Source: an uncultured Clostridium sp. (GTDB lineage: Bacteria > Bacillota > Clostridia > Clostridiales > Clostridiaceae). From it: 64,000 nucleotides of DNA. Where the stretch lies: positions 124,001-188,000 of the forward strand of contig NZ_CAKVJA010000002.1 of NCBI RefSeq assembly GCF_934754925.1, given 5' to 3'. Each line of letters begins with the position of its first letter. Position 1 is the first letter of the stretch. The translations under genes and the position numbers were made by a program. This document shows, piece by piece, positions 36,078-43,739 of the stretch. The notes beneath the pieces were generated by a model that was given only the letters and a program-made list of their open reading frames with translations, was not told the origin of the DNA and ran no database searches.

Positions 36078-36797
36078 ATGAAAAAAATATTATCTCAATT
36101 AGTTGTAGCACTAGTATGTGCATTTTTAGGGTTTTTATTAACATATCAGTTCAAACAATTAAATGTAGCAAATAGTGGGGATATAGATTATGATAGTACT
36201 GATATATTATCAGAAATAGAAAACTTAAAAAAAGAAAAAGAAGACCTTCAAAAAAATAATGAAATATTATCTGAAGAATTGAAAAAACTTGAAGATGCAG
36301 CGGCAAAAGAAGGGGAAATTGAAGGAGAAGTAAAAAAGCAACTTGATAATGCAAGAATGCAAATAGGTCTTTTAGATGTTAAGGGGCCTGGTGTTGTAAT
36401 AACGTTATCACTTAAAAATTCAGTTTTTGGTACAAATGGTACTCAAACTTTAAATACTGTAAGTGAAGAAGAAATTATAAATTTAATAAACTCTTTATGG
36501 TATGCTGGAGCAGAAGCAATATCAATAAATGATATGAGAATTACGCCTCAAACAGGAATAAAAATGGCAGGAAGTTCAATTTCTATTGGTTCAGCAGGAA
36601 GAGTAGACCCTAATAGTGAAATTGTTATAAAGGCTATAGGAGATAAAAATAAATTAAATCTTGCAGTAAACTTTCCAGGAGTATTAGATTATGGTGCTTT
36701 AAAAAGTTATAGCAGCGATGTTAAGCAAATGGATGATATAACAATAGTTAAAACAACACAATCATTAAGATATGAATATATAAAGCCAGTTCAATAA
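36078..36797 (+). CDS. DUF881 family protein (YlxW/YlxX-like), copy 1
   Basis: 239 residues: an N-terminal membrane helix or signal anchor, a coiled coil (about 50-95), and the DUF881 domain (KGPGVVITL..., NSLWYAGAEAISINDMRITPQTGI). Family members sit between divIB and ftsA in Bacillus; their function is unknown. AGGAGGT precedes the ATG. A paralogue lies 365 bp downstream on the other side of sbp. Confidence 0.85.
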   Translation: MKKILSQLVVALVCAFLGFLLTYQFKQLNVANSGDIDYDSTDILSEIENLKKEKEDLQKNNEILSEELKKLEDAAAKEGEIEGEVKKQLDNARMQIGLLDVKGPGVVITLSLKNSVFGTNGTQTLNTVSEEEIINLINSLWYAGAEAISINDMRITPQTGIKMAGSSISIGSAGRVDPNSEIVIKAIGDKNKLNLAVNFPGVLDYGALKSYSSDVKQMDDITIVKTTQSLRYEYIKPVQ

Positions 36798-36810
36798 AGG
36801 AGGAAGAAGT

Positions 36811-37161
36811 GTGATAGCATTTATCGGTTTATTATTAGGAGTTCTTTTAGGGTTAATATTTGATATAAATATACCAGAAAAATTTTCTCCTTATATGTCT
36901 GTGGCAATACTGGCATGTTTGGATTCTGTATTTGGTGCCTTTAGGGCAACGCTTAATAAAAATTTCAAATCAGATATATTTATATCAGGTTTTTTTGGAA
37001 ATGCATTACTTGCAGCTGCTCTTGCTTATTTAGGTGATAAATTAGGAATTCCTATATATATTGCGGCTGTAATTGTATTTGGTGGAAGAATATTTGATAA
37101 TTTTGGTTCAATTAGAAGAATATTATTAGAAAAATATAAAAATAGGCAAAGAGGTGATTAG
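36811..37161 (+). CDS. sbp: Small basic protein Sbp (DUF1290)
   Basis: A 116-residue membrane protein with about three to four hydrophobic segments (IAFIGLLLGVLLGLIF; YMSVAILACLDSVFGAFRA) and a basic C-terminus (LEKYKNRQRGD). It matches the small basic protein of the ylxW-ylxX-sbp division neighbourhood; its function is unknown. GTG start with AAGGAGG 8 nt upstream. Confidence 0.88.
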   Translation: MIAFIGLLLGVLLGLIFDINIPEKFSPYMSVAILACLDSVFGAFRATLNKNFKSDIFISGFFGNALLAAALAYLGDKLGIPIYIAAVIVFGGRIFDNFGSIRRILLEKYKNRQRGD

Positions 37162-37899
37162 GTGAAAAACTATAGAAATAAGTTTTTTATTTTAATTGCT
37201 ACAATATTGCTTGGGTTTTTAATTGTAACTAATATAGGGATAAATGAAAATAATGGTTTTCTTAATTTAAATTCAGTTGAATACAGAGAGGCTATAGAAG
37301 AGAGAAATAAGTTATACGAGGAGATAACCGTATTAAGTGATGATAATTATGAATTATCTAAAAAAATTTCAAGTCTTGACATTAATGATGAAGATAATAA
37401 TGAAAGGGTAATTGAGCATATGAAGAGTCAATTATCTACTTATTCAGATCTTTCTGGAACAACTGAAATAAGAGGGCCTGGTATAATTTTAACTATTTAT
37501 GATGGTGAATATGATATAAATAAAGATGATCAATTAGAGGTTGATAGAAGAACTTTACATTCGGTAGATGCGGCAATGGTTCTTAATGATTTAAAAACTG
37601 CAGGGGCAGAAGCTATAGCTATTAATAGTTATAGAATTTTAAATACTACAGGTCTTGTATGTGCCTGGGCATTTATAAGATTTGAGGAAAATGGAAATGA
37701 AATGGAAGGTAGTCCATTTAAATTTTATGTCATAGGAGATCCAGATCAGTTAGAAGCTTCATTATTAACAGAGGGAAGCCATATAAATAGATTAATAATT
37801 AGAAAGTTAAATATAACTATAGAAAAATTCGATGAAATTATATTACCAGAAGCAAAAAAATCAATAGAACCAAAATTTATGGAGAGGGCAGATAATTAA
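37162..37899 (+). CDS. DUF881 family protein (YlxW/YlxX-like), copy 2
   Basis: 245 residues: N-terminal membrane anchor (FFILIATILLGFLIVTNIG), coiled coil (about 40-90), and DUF881 domain (RGPGIILTIYDG, DLKTAGAEAIAINSYRIL). It starts with GTG directly after the sbp stop, so translation is coupled. ftsA and ftsZ, which follow this trio in Bacillus, are not here; ylmE comes next. Confidence 0.85.
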   Translation: MKNYRNKFFILIATILLGFLIVTNIGINENNGFLNLNSVEYREAIEERNKLYEEITVLSDDNYELSKKISSLDINDEDNNERVIEHMKSQLSTYSDLSGTTEIRGPGIILTIYDGEYDINKDDQLEVDRRTLHSVDAAMVLNDLKTAGAEAIAINSYRILNTTGLVCAWAFIRFEENGNEMEGSPFKFYVIGDPDQLEASLLTEGSHINRLIIRKLNITIEKFDEIILPEAKKSIEPKFMERADN

Positions 37900-37935
37900 A
37901 TTAAAAAAAGTATTAAAAATTTTCTAGAAAAATGT

Positions 37936-37941
37936 TATAAT
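37936..37941 (+). promoter_or_regulatory. Possible -10 element of the ylmE-sepF operon
   Basis: TATAAT, with only a weak TTAAAA 17 bp upstream. It is the best promoter candidate in the 128-bp gap before ylmE. Confidence 0.35.
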
Positions 37942-38027
37942 TAAAAAGAGATTTAGAAGGGAATTTTATACTTTTGAAGAATAATAATCTTATGTAGACA
38001 ATTAACTCTTTCAAAGGAGGGATCAAT

Positions 38028-38684
38028 ATTAGTATTGCAGAAAAAACAATGGAAATTTTAAAGGATATACCTAATGATGTTACTTTAGTAGCCGTATCTA
38101 AGACTAAGCCAGTAGAAATGATAATTGAGTCATACAATATTGGACAAAGAGACTTTGGAGAGAATAAGGTTCAAGAGTTAATCTCTAAAAAAGAAATGTT
38201 GCCAAATGATATAAGGTGGCATTTTATAGGTAAACTTCAAACTAATAAAGTTAAGTATTTGGTGAATAATGTATACTTAATACATTCTTTATCTAGTATA
38301 AAATTACTAGATAAGATAGAGAATGAATTTGGTAAGAATAATTTATGTGCTAATGTACTTATTCAAATAAATATAGGTAGAGAAGAAAGCAAAAGTGGAA
38401 TATATGAAGAAGAATTAGAGGATATGCTTTCTGCTATTGAAAAATGTAAGCATGTAAAAGCTAAAGGAATTATGGTTATAATACCTAAAGGTAATGAAGA
38501 AGAAAATAGATATTATTTTAGTAAAACAAAACAAATCTTTGATAGATTAAAAGAAAGAAAATTTAAAAATATATCTATGGAGATTTTATCTATGGGAATG
38601 ACAAATGATTATAAAATTGCAATTCAAGAAGGAGCTAATTTAGTTAGAATTGGTTCCGGTATATTTGGATTAAGGGAAAAATAG
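38028..38684 (+). CDS. ylmE: YggS/YlmE-family PLP-binding protein, probable ATT start
   Basis: About 218 residues. PLP-homeostasis protein with the YggS motifs VAVSKTKP (the Lys that binds PLP), FGENKVQEL, WHFIGKLQTNK, and the late SMGMTNDY and RIGSGIFG. The family N-terminus (M-S-I-...) is reached only by reading upstream of the first ATG (38049), which has no ribosome-binding site. AAAGGAGGG ends at 38022 and the codon at good spacing is ATT 38028, giving M-S-I-A-E-K. I therefore infer initiation at ATT. First gene of ylmE-sepF-ylmG-ylmH-divIVA. Confidence 0.88.
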   Translation: MSIAEKTMEILKDIPNDVTLVAVSKTKPVEMIIESYNIGQRDFGENKVQELISKKEMLPNDIRWHFIGKLQTNKVKYLVNNVYLIHSLSSIKLLDKIENEFGKNNLCANVLIQINIGREESKSGIYEEELEDMLSAIEKCKHVKAKGIMVIIPKGNEEENRYYFSKTKQIFDRLKERKFKNISMEILSMGMTNDYKIAIQEGANLVRIGSGIFGLREK

Positions 38685-38697
38685 GAGGATGTAATAA

Positions 38698-39150
38698 ATG
38701 AGCAATATGTTTGGTAAGTTTAAAGAAATAATAGGACTTGGAGAATATGATGATGAAGATTTCGAGGACTTAGAAGAGGTTGAAGAAGAGGAAGAAGAGG
38801 TTGAAGAAGTGGAACCTATAATTTCAAAACAAAGAGGTAATAAAGTAGTTAATATTCATAATTCAGCATGTGCGAAGATTATGGTTGTTAAGCCAGGATC
38901 ATATGATGAAGCAAGAGAAATTGCAGATGCTATAAAAAATAGAAAAATAGTTCTAGTTAATACAACTGCAATGGAAACAAAAATAGCTCAAAGATTAGTA
39001 GACTTTATTAGTGGAGCATGTTGTGTGTTAGGAGCACAGCTTCAAGAAGTTGAGCAAAGAGTTTATTTACTTTCACCATCTAATGTGGAAGTTAGTAATG
39101 AATTAAGAAGTGAGATAAGTTCAAAGGCACTATTTAACTGGAATAAATAG
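38698..39150 (+). CDS. sepF: Cell division protein SepF
   Basis: 150 residues. N-terminal amphipathic membrane-binding helix ([12 protein letters not shown]), a strongly acidic linker (about 18-40) and the SepF beta/alpha domain ([46 protein letters not shown]). SepF anchors FtsZ filaments to the membrane in Firmicutes. AGGAGG before the ATG. Position between ylmE and ylmG is the standard order. Confidence 0.94.
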   Translation: MSNMFGKFKEIIGLGEYDDEDFEDLEEVEEEEEEVEEVEPIISKQRGNKVVNIHNSACAKIMVVKPGSYDEAREIADAIKNRKIVLVNTTAMETKIAQRLVDFISGACCVLGAQLQEVEQRVYLLSPSNVEVSNELRSEISSKALFNWNK

Positions 39151-39162
39151 GAGGTGGTTCCA

Positions 39163-39414
39163 ATAGGAATCATAAGTGGTTTTTTATATTTATTATTTAC
39201 TTTATTAGACATAAGTATTTTAGCAGAAGTTATACTTTCTTACGTACCTAATATTAGAGAAAGTAGTTTTTATAAAATTTTAGTATCTTTTAACAATCCA
39301 ATTTTAACACCATTTAGAATGTTACAAGAAAAATTATTTGGAAATATGATGATAGATTTTGCACCACTATTAGCTATCATAGTATTAAATCTTATTAGTG
39401 GTATATTATTATAA
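39163..39414 (+). CDS. ylmG: YggT/YlmG family membrane protein, probable ATA start
   Basis: About 83 residues with two membrane helices flanking the YggT motif (AEVILSYVPNIRES... and NPILTPFRMLQEKL). The role is in cell envelope or division organisation, not well defined. The only conventional start, GTG 39154, lies inside the Shine-Dalgarno AGGAGGTGG (39149-39157). The codon 8 nt after AGGAGG is ATA 39163, giving M-G-I-I-S-G-F, which fits the family N-terminus. If ATA is not used, the GTG would need an upstream site that I do not see. Confidence 0.82.
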   Translation: MGIISGFLYLLFTLLDISILAEVILSYVPNIRESSFYKILVSFNNPILTPFRMLQEKLFGNMMIDFAPLLAIIVLNLISGILL

Positions 39415-39415
39415 A

Positions 39416-40183
39416 ATGTTATCAAAAGAAGATATTTTAAAAAATTTTTTAAAAGAAGATACTGAAGATGTTATAAAAGTTTATCAATGTATGAGATTAG
39501 CTTATAATAAAGGTATACCAACATTCACTAAGTTTTTTTGCAAGCCTAATATTTGGATGTATTTTATTAAGAATTTTAATGCTAATAATTTTTTAGTAGA
39601 GGCAAAGGGTGCTTTTGAAGAATGCGATAGAAGAATATTGGCATTTAACAATATTTATTCTACACCTTTTCCATATAAAATTATTAAAATTACTAATAAA
39701 TCAAAATTTAGTAATCTTTCGCATAAGGATTACTTAGGTGCTATTATGGCTTTAGGAATAGAAAGAGAAAAGCTTGGAGATTTACGAGTAATTGATGATT
39801 ATGCAATAGTTCCTATATATGAAGAGGTAGCAGACTATATTTTATATGAACTAAATAGTGTAGGTAGAGCACCTGTATCAACAGAAGAAGTGTTAGAAGA
39901 TAATTTACCAAAGATTAATTTTTTAGAAGGAATAATAATAGTTCCCTCACTTAGATTAGATAATATAGTTGCTAAATTAGCTAATATATCTAGGGGAAAA
40001 GCTGTTGATATGATTAATAGTGGCAAAGTACTTATAGATTATTCTAAATCTATAGATAAAAGTAAAGAAATAAATGATGGCCAAAGAATAACGATTTCTG
40101 GGGTAGGAAAATTTATAATAGGGGAAATTGTTGGGAATACAAAAAGTGGAAGATATAAAGTTAAAATAAACAAATTTATATAG
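39416..40183 (+). CDS. ylmH: YlmH-type RNA-binding protein (S4 domain)
   Basis: About 255 residues: N-terminal YlmH domain with an FxGG-less alpha/beta region, and a C-terminal S4 RNA-binding domain (LRLDNIVAKLANISRGKAVDMINSGKVLIDY as key pattern, about 185-215). In Firmicutes YlmH has been linked to ribosome quality control; rqcH is also present in this window. ATG 39416 follows the ylmG stop by 1 nt with little ribosome-binding site, so coupling is likely. An upstream GTG (39398) would extend into ylmG. Confidence 0.88.
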   Translation: MLSKEDILKNFLKEDTEDVIKVYQCMRLAYNKGIPTFTKFFCKPNIWMYFIKNFNANNFLVEAKGAFEECDRRILAFNNIYSTPFPYKIIKITNKSKFSNLSHKDYLGAIMALGIEREKLGDLRVIDDYAIVPIYEEVADYILYELNSVGRAPVSTEEVLEDNLPKINFLEGIIIVPSLRLDNIVAKLANISRGKAVDMINSGKVLIDYSKSIDKSKEINDGQRITISGVGKFIIGEIVGNTKSGRYKVKINKFI

Positions 40184-40197
40184 AAGAGGTGGATGGA

Positions 40198-40800
40198 ATG
40201 AAATTAACTCCTACAGATATAAATAATAAGGAATTTAAAAGAGGAATAAGAGGATATTCTGTTGAAGAAGTAGATGAATTCCTAGATGAAGTAGTTGAAA
40301 GCTATGAAGAGGTTTATAAAGAGAATAGTAGATTAAAAGAAAGTTTAAGTAGAGTAAATGAAAAGCTTGAGCATTATGAAAAATTAGAAGCAACTATACA
40401 AAACACCTTATTATTAGCACAAAATGCTGCTGATCAAGCTAAAGAGAGTTCAGAAAAGCAAGCAGAATTAATTATTGGTAATGCTAATGAAACTGCTCAA
40501 AGAATATTAGATAAGGCCCACGGTGATGTTGTAGCTATAAATGATGAATATGAGAGAGTGAAGGAAGAGTTTATAAAATTTAGAGCTAAGTTTAGAGGCT
40601 TTATGAATACTCAGCTTCAGACTTTTGATGAATTAGAAAAGGATTTAACGAAAAATTACAATGTGGCACAACCAGTTGACCAATATGAATTACATGAAAA
40701 AGAAGCAGAAATTTATAATGCAGGAGAAAAAGAAGAGTTTAAGATTGAAGACCTAAACGATGATATAGATGCTGTAAAAAAATTCTATTCAAATAACTAA
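40198..40800 (+). CDS. divIVA: Cell division initiation protein DivIVA
   Basis: 200 residues. N-terminal membrane-curvature-binding DivIVA domain (MKLTPTDINNKEFKRGIRGYSVEEVDEFLDEV; Phe and Arg loop conserved), long coiled coil (about 40-150) and an acidic tail. It localises to poles and septa and recruits division or polarity partners. ATG 40198 is preferred over GTG 40189 because the AGAGGTGG site overlaps the latter. Last gene of the ylm operon. Confidence 0.92.
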   Translation: MKLTPTDINNKEFKRGIRGYSVEEVDEFLDEVVESYEEVYKENSRLKESLSRVNEKLEHYEKLEATIQNTLLLAQNAADQAKESSEKQAELIIGNANETAQRILDKAHGDVVAINDEYERVKEEFIKFRAKFRGFMNTQLQTFDELEKDLTKNYNVAQPVDQYELHEKEAEIYNAGEKEEFKIEDLNDDIDAVKKFYSNN

Positions 40801-40807
40801 TACATAT

Positions 40808-40834
40808 AGGAGACCGATAGTTTGGTCTCCTTTA
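40808..40834 (+). terminator. Rho-independent terminator after divIVA
   Basis: A perfect 8-bp stem AGGAGACC / GGTCTCCT, 8-nt loop, short T-run. The rest of the 248-bp gap to rluD has only small A/T-rich hairpins (near 40931-40950 and 40959-40977). Confidence 0.75.
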
Positions 40835-41048
40835 GTTAATTTATTTGAGTTTATGATCAATGCTACTATTGAGAATGATTTATTTATATATTATAATGTC
40901 AAAAGAAACTTATACTTATAGAATATATATGATTATAGAAAAGAAACTATAATTATAACTGAAGTTTGGAGCTTCAGAAAATTTTGATTAAATAAATGAA
41001 AGTTTACAATATAACTTATAAAGAATATAAATAAATGGAGTAAAATAT

Positions 41049-41963
41049 ATGGAAAATTTGAATTTTAATATTAATAGCGATGAAGAAGGACAAAGAATAG
41101 ATAAATATTTATCAATAATGATAGAAGGAAAATCAAGATCATTTGTTCAAGGATTAATAGATGAAAAAAAGGTTAAAGCTAATAATAAAGTAATTAAGAG
41201 TAATTATAAACTTAAAAAGGGTGACTTTATTGAAGTTGAAGTTCCAGAACCTATCGAGCTTAATGTCTCTGCAGAAGAAATGAATTTAGATATTGTTTAT
41301 GAAGATGAAGATGTATTAGTTGTTAATAAAGAAAAAGGTATAGTAGTTCATCCTGCTCCAGGAAATTATACTGGAACTTTAGTGAATGGTATATTACATC
41401 ATTGTAGTGATTTATCAGGAATTAATGGTGTTATAAGACCAGGAATTGTACATAGAATAGATAAAGATACTTCTGGAATTCTTGTAATTGCAAAGAATGA
41501 TGAAGCACATAATGATTTAGCAGCACAATTTAAAGAGCATTCAATCAAGAGAGAATATTATGCATTAGTAGAAGGAAAATTTAGCAAAGTAAGTGGTACT
41601 GTTGATAAACCTATTAGTAGAGATAAAAAAGAAAGAATAAAAATGGCAATTAATTCTGATGGAAAAAGAGCAGTAACACATTATGAGGTATTAGAACAGT
41701 ACAATAAGGGTGTATCACTTGTTAAATGTACTTTAGAGACTGGAAGGACTCACCAAATTAGAGTTCATATGGCTTCTATCGGGCATCCTTTAGTTGGTGA
41801 TTTAGTGTATGGATATAAAAGACAAAAGTTTAATATAGAAGGGCAAGCGCTGCATGCTAAAACTTTAGGGTTTATACATCCTAGAACTAAGGAGTATATG
41901 GAGTTTACATCTGAATTACCTAATTACTTTAAAGAATTACTAGAAAAATTAAGAAAAATGTAA
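41049..41963 (+). CDS. rluD: RluA-family pseudouridine synthase (RluD-like)
   Basis: 304 residues: N-terminal S4 RNA-binding domain (RIDKYLSIMIEGKSRSFVQGLI), then the catalytic domain with HRIDKDTSG (catalytic Asp near residue 139), and the LETGRTHQIRVHMASIGHPLVGD motif. It modifies uridines in large-subunit rRNA. lspA, which often precedes rluD, is not here. Translated 12 bp before pyrR, probably one operon. Confidence 0.92.
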   Translation: MENLNFNINSDEEGQRIDKYLSIMIEGKSRSFVQGLIDEKKVKANNKVIKSNYKLKKGDFIEVEVPEPIELNVSAEEMNLDIVYEDEDVLVVNKEKGIVVHPAPGNYTGTLVNGILHHCSDLSGINGVIRPGIVHRIDKDTSGILVIAKNDEAHNDLAAQFKEHSIKREYYALVEGKFSKVSGTVDKPISRDKKERIKMAINSDGKRAVTHYEVLEQYNKGVSLVKCTLETGRTHQIRVHMASIGHPLVGDLVYGYKRQKFNIEGQALHAKTLGFIHPRTKEYMEFTSELPNYFKELLEKLRKM

Positions 41964-41975
41964 GGAGTTATATTT

Positions 41976-42512
41976 ATGAAGTTAAAAGCTAACTTATTAG
42001 ATGATAATGCTATTAGAAGAAGTTTAATTAGAATTTCTCATGAAATTATTGAAAAAAATAAAGGTGTAGAAGATATAGTATTAATAGGAATAAAGAGAAG
42101 GGGTTATCCATTAGCAAAAAGAATAGCTGAAAATATTGAGAAAATAGAAGGTGTTTCTGTTGAGGTTGGATACGTTGATATAAGCCTTTATAGAGATGAC
42201 ATTACAGAAATTAAGGAAAGTCCTAAATTAAATTCTGTTGACTTAGGAGTTGAAGTAAAAGGTAAAAAAGTTATATTAGTAGATGATGTATTATTTACTT
42301 GTAGAACAGTTAGAGCAGCCATTGAAGCTATTATAGATAGTGGAAGACCGTTATCAATTCAACTTGCAGTTCTTATTGATAGAGGACATAAGGAACTACC
42401 AATTAGAGCTGACTACGTAGGTAAAAATATACCAACATCAAAGACAGAAATAGTAGCAGTAGAAATAAATGAAATAGACGGAAATGATTCAGTTAAGATA
42501 TACGAATCATAA
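41976..42512 (+). CDS. pyrR: PyrR bifunctional regulator / uracil phosphoribosyltransferase
   Basis: 178 residues matching PyrR end to end: [23 protein letters not shown], the PRPP loop [17 protein letters not shown] and the C-terminal [21 protein letters not shown]. It binds pyr mRNA leaders in response to UMP and has uracil phosphoribosyltransferase activity. The PRPP loop has Cys where Bacillus PyrR has Gly (T-G-R-T becomes T-C-R-T). No pyr genes or PyrR-binding loop are seen next to it, so regulation would act elsewhere. Confidence 0.95.
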   Translation: MKLKANLLDDNAIRRSLIRISHEIIEKNKGVEDIVLIGIKRRGYPLAKRIAENIEKIEGVSVEVGYVDISLYRDDITEIKESPKLNSVDLGVEVKGKKVILVDDVLFTCRTVRAAIEAIIDSGRPLSIQLAVLIDRGHKELPIRADYVGKNIPTSKTEIVAVEINEIDGNDSVKIYES

Positions 42513-42528
42513 AAGGAGACAATAAACA

Positions 42529-43686
42529 ATGGAATATAATTTAGTAGCAACAACTACTTTTGGATTAGAAGGAATTACAGCAAAAGAGCTTAAAGCATTA
42601 GGATATGAAGATCTAAAAGTTGAAAATGGAAAAGTACATTTTGAGGGTGATGAAATGGATATTGCCATTGCAAATGTACATTTAAGAACAGCAGATAGAG
42701 TATTTATAAAAATGGCAGAGTTTGAAGCAAGAAGCTTTGAAGAACTTTTCCAAGGTACTAAAAAGGTTAAATGGAGTGAAATTATTCCACAAGATGGAGT
42801 TATGCATGTGGTAGGTAAGTCTGTTAAATCAACTCTTTTTAGTGTACCAGATTGTCAATCAATTGTTAAAAAAGCAATAGTAACAAGTATGAGCGAAGAT
42901 TATGGAGTAACTCACTTTAGTGAAGATGGTCCCGTTTATAAAATAGAAGTGTCAATATTAAAGGATGTAGTAACATTATCTATTGATACTAGTGGTGTAG
43001 GGTTACATAAAAGGGGCTATAGAGAAGAGGCTGGAATAGCACCATTAAAAGAAACTTTAGCAGCAGCTTTAGTTTTAATTTCTAGATGGAAAGAAGACTA
43101 TACTTTAGTTGATCCTTTCTGCGGATCAGGAACTATATTAATAGAAGCTGCTATGATAATGCAAAATATAGCTCCAGGACTTTTTAGAAACTTTGTATCA
43201 GAAACATGGCCAACTATAGGTTCAGATATTTATGAACAAGTTAAAGAAGGGGCAGAAAGATCAATAAAGAATAAAGATATAAAGCTTATAGGTTATGATA
43301 TAGATGGAAGAATGCTTAAAATTGCAAGAAGTAATTCTCAAAAAGCTGGAGTTGCTAAATATATTGAATTCCAAAAGAGAGACTTTAAGCAATTTTCAAG
43401 CAGTGAGAAAAATGCATTTATTATAACTAATCCTCCATATGGAGAAAGATTAGGAGAAAAGAAAGAAGTTGAAGAACTTTACAAGTATTTAGGAATGAAT
43501 AAGAGAAAATTAGATACTTGGGACTTCAATATTTTAACTTCATATGAAGGGTTTGAAACACCGTTTGGAAGAAAAGCTACTAAAAACAGAAAATTATATA
43601 ATGGTAAGTTAAAATGTTATTATTATCAATATTTTGATAATGAAAAAATAAAGAATCATGGAGATATGGTTGTTAACCACATATAA
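42529..43686 (+). CDS. THUMP-domain class I SAM-dependent RNA methyltransferase
   Basis: 385 residues: N-terminal ferredoxin-like and THUMP domains (about 1-155), then a Rossmann methyltransferase with DPFCGSGTILIEAA (SAM site, about 197-210) and the N6-type catalytic tetrapeptide in TNPPYGERLG (about 303-311). This is the RlmL/YpsC group that methylates a guanine or adenine of 23S rRNA; the exact target cannot be read. AAAAGGAGA precedes the ATG. Confidence 0.88.
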   Translation: MEYNLVATTTFGLEGITAKELKALGYEDLKVENGKVHFEGDEMDIAIANVHLRTADRVFIKMAEFEARSFEELFQGTKKVKWSEIIPQDGVMHVVGKSVKSTLFSVPDCQSIVKKAIVTSMSEDYGVTHFSEDGPVYKIEVSILKDVVTLSIDTSGVGLHKRGYREEAGIAPLKETLAAALVLISRWKEDYTLVDPFCGSGTILIEAAMIMQNIAPGLFRNFVSETWPTIGSDIYEQVKEGAERSIKNKDIKLIGYDIDGRMLKIARSNSQKAGVAKYIEFQKRDFKQFSSSEKNAFIITNPPYGERLGEKKEVEELYKYLGMNKRKLDTWDFNILTSYEGFETPFGRKATKNRKLYNGKLKCYYYQYFDNEKIKNHGDMVVNHI

Positions 43687-43690
43687 TATA

Positions 43691-43735
43691 AATAAAGATG
43701 GTGAAATTCTTAAGAAATTTCACCATCTTTATTTT
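43691..43735. terminator. Bidirectional terminator between the methyltransferase gene and rqcH
   Basis: A perfect 18-bp stem AATAAAGATGGTGAAATT and its complement with a 7-nt loop, between convergent genes. Confidence 0.9.
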
Positions 43736-43739
43736 AAAA

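Noticed and set aside
40921..40980. PyrR-binding loop or regulatory RNA before rluD-pyrR
   Set aside because: Only short A/T-rich hairpins are present and the PyrR-binding consensus is not seen.
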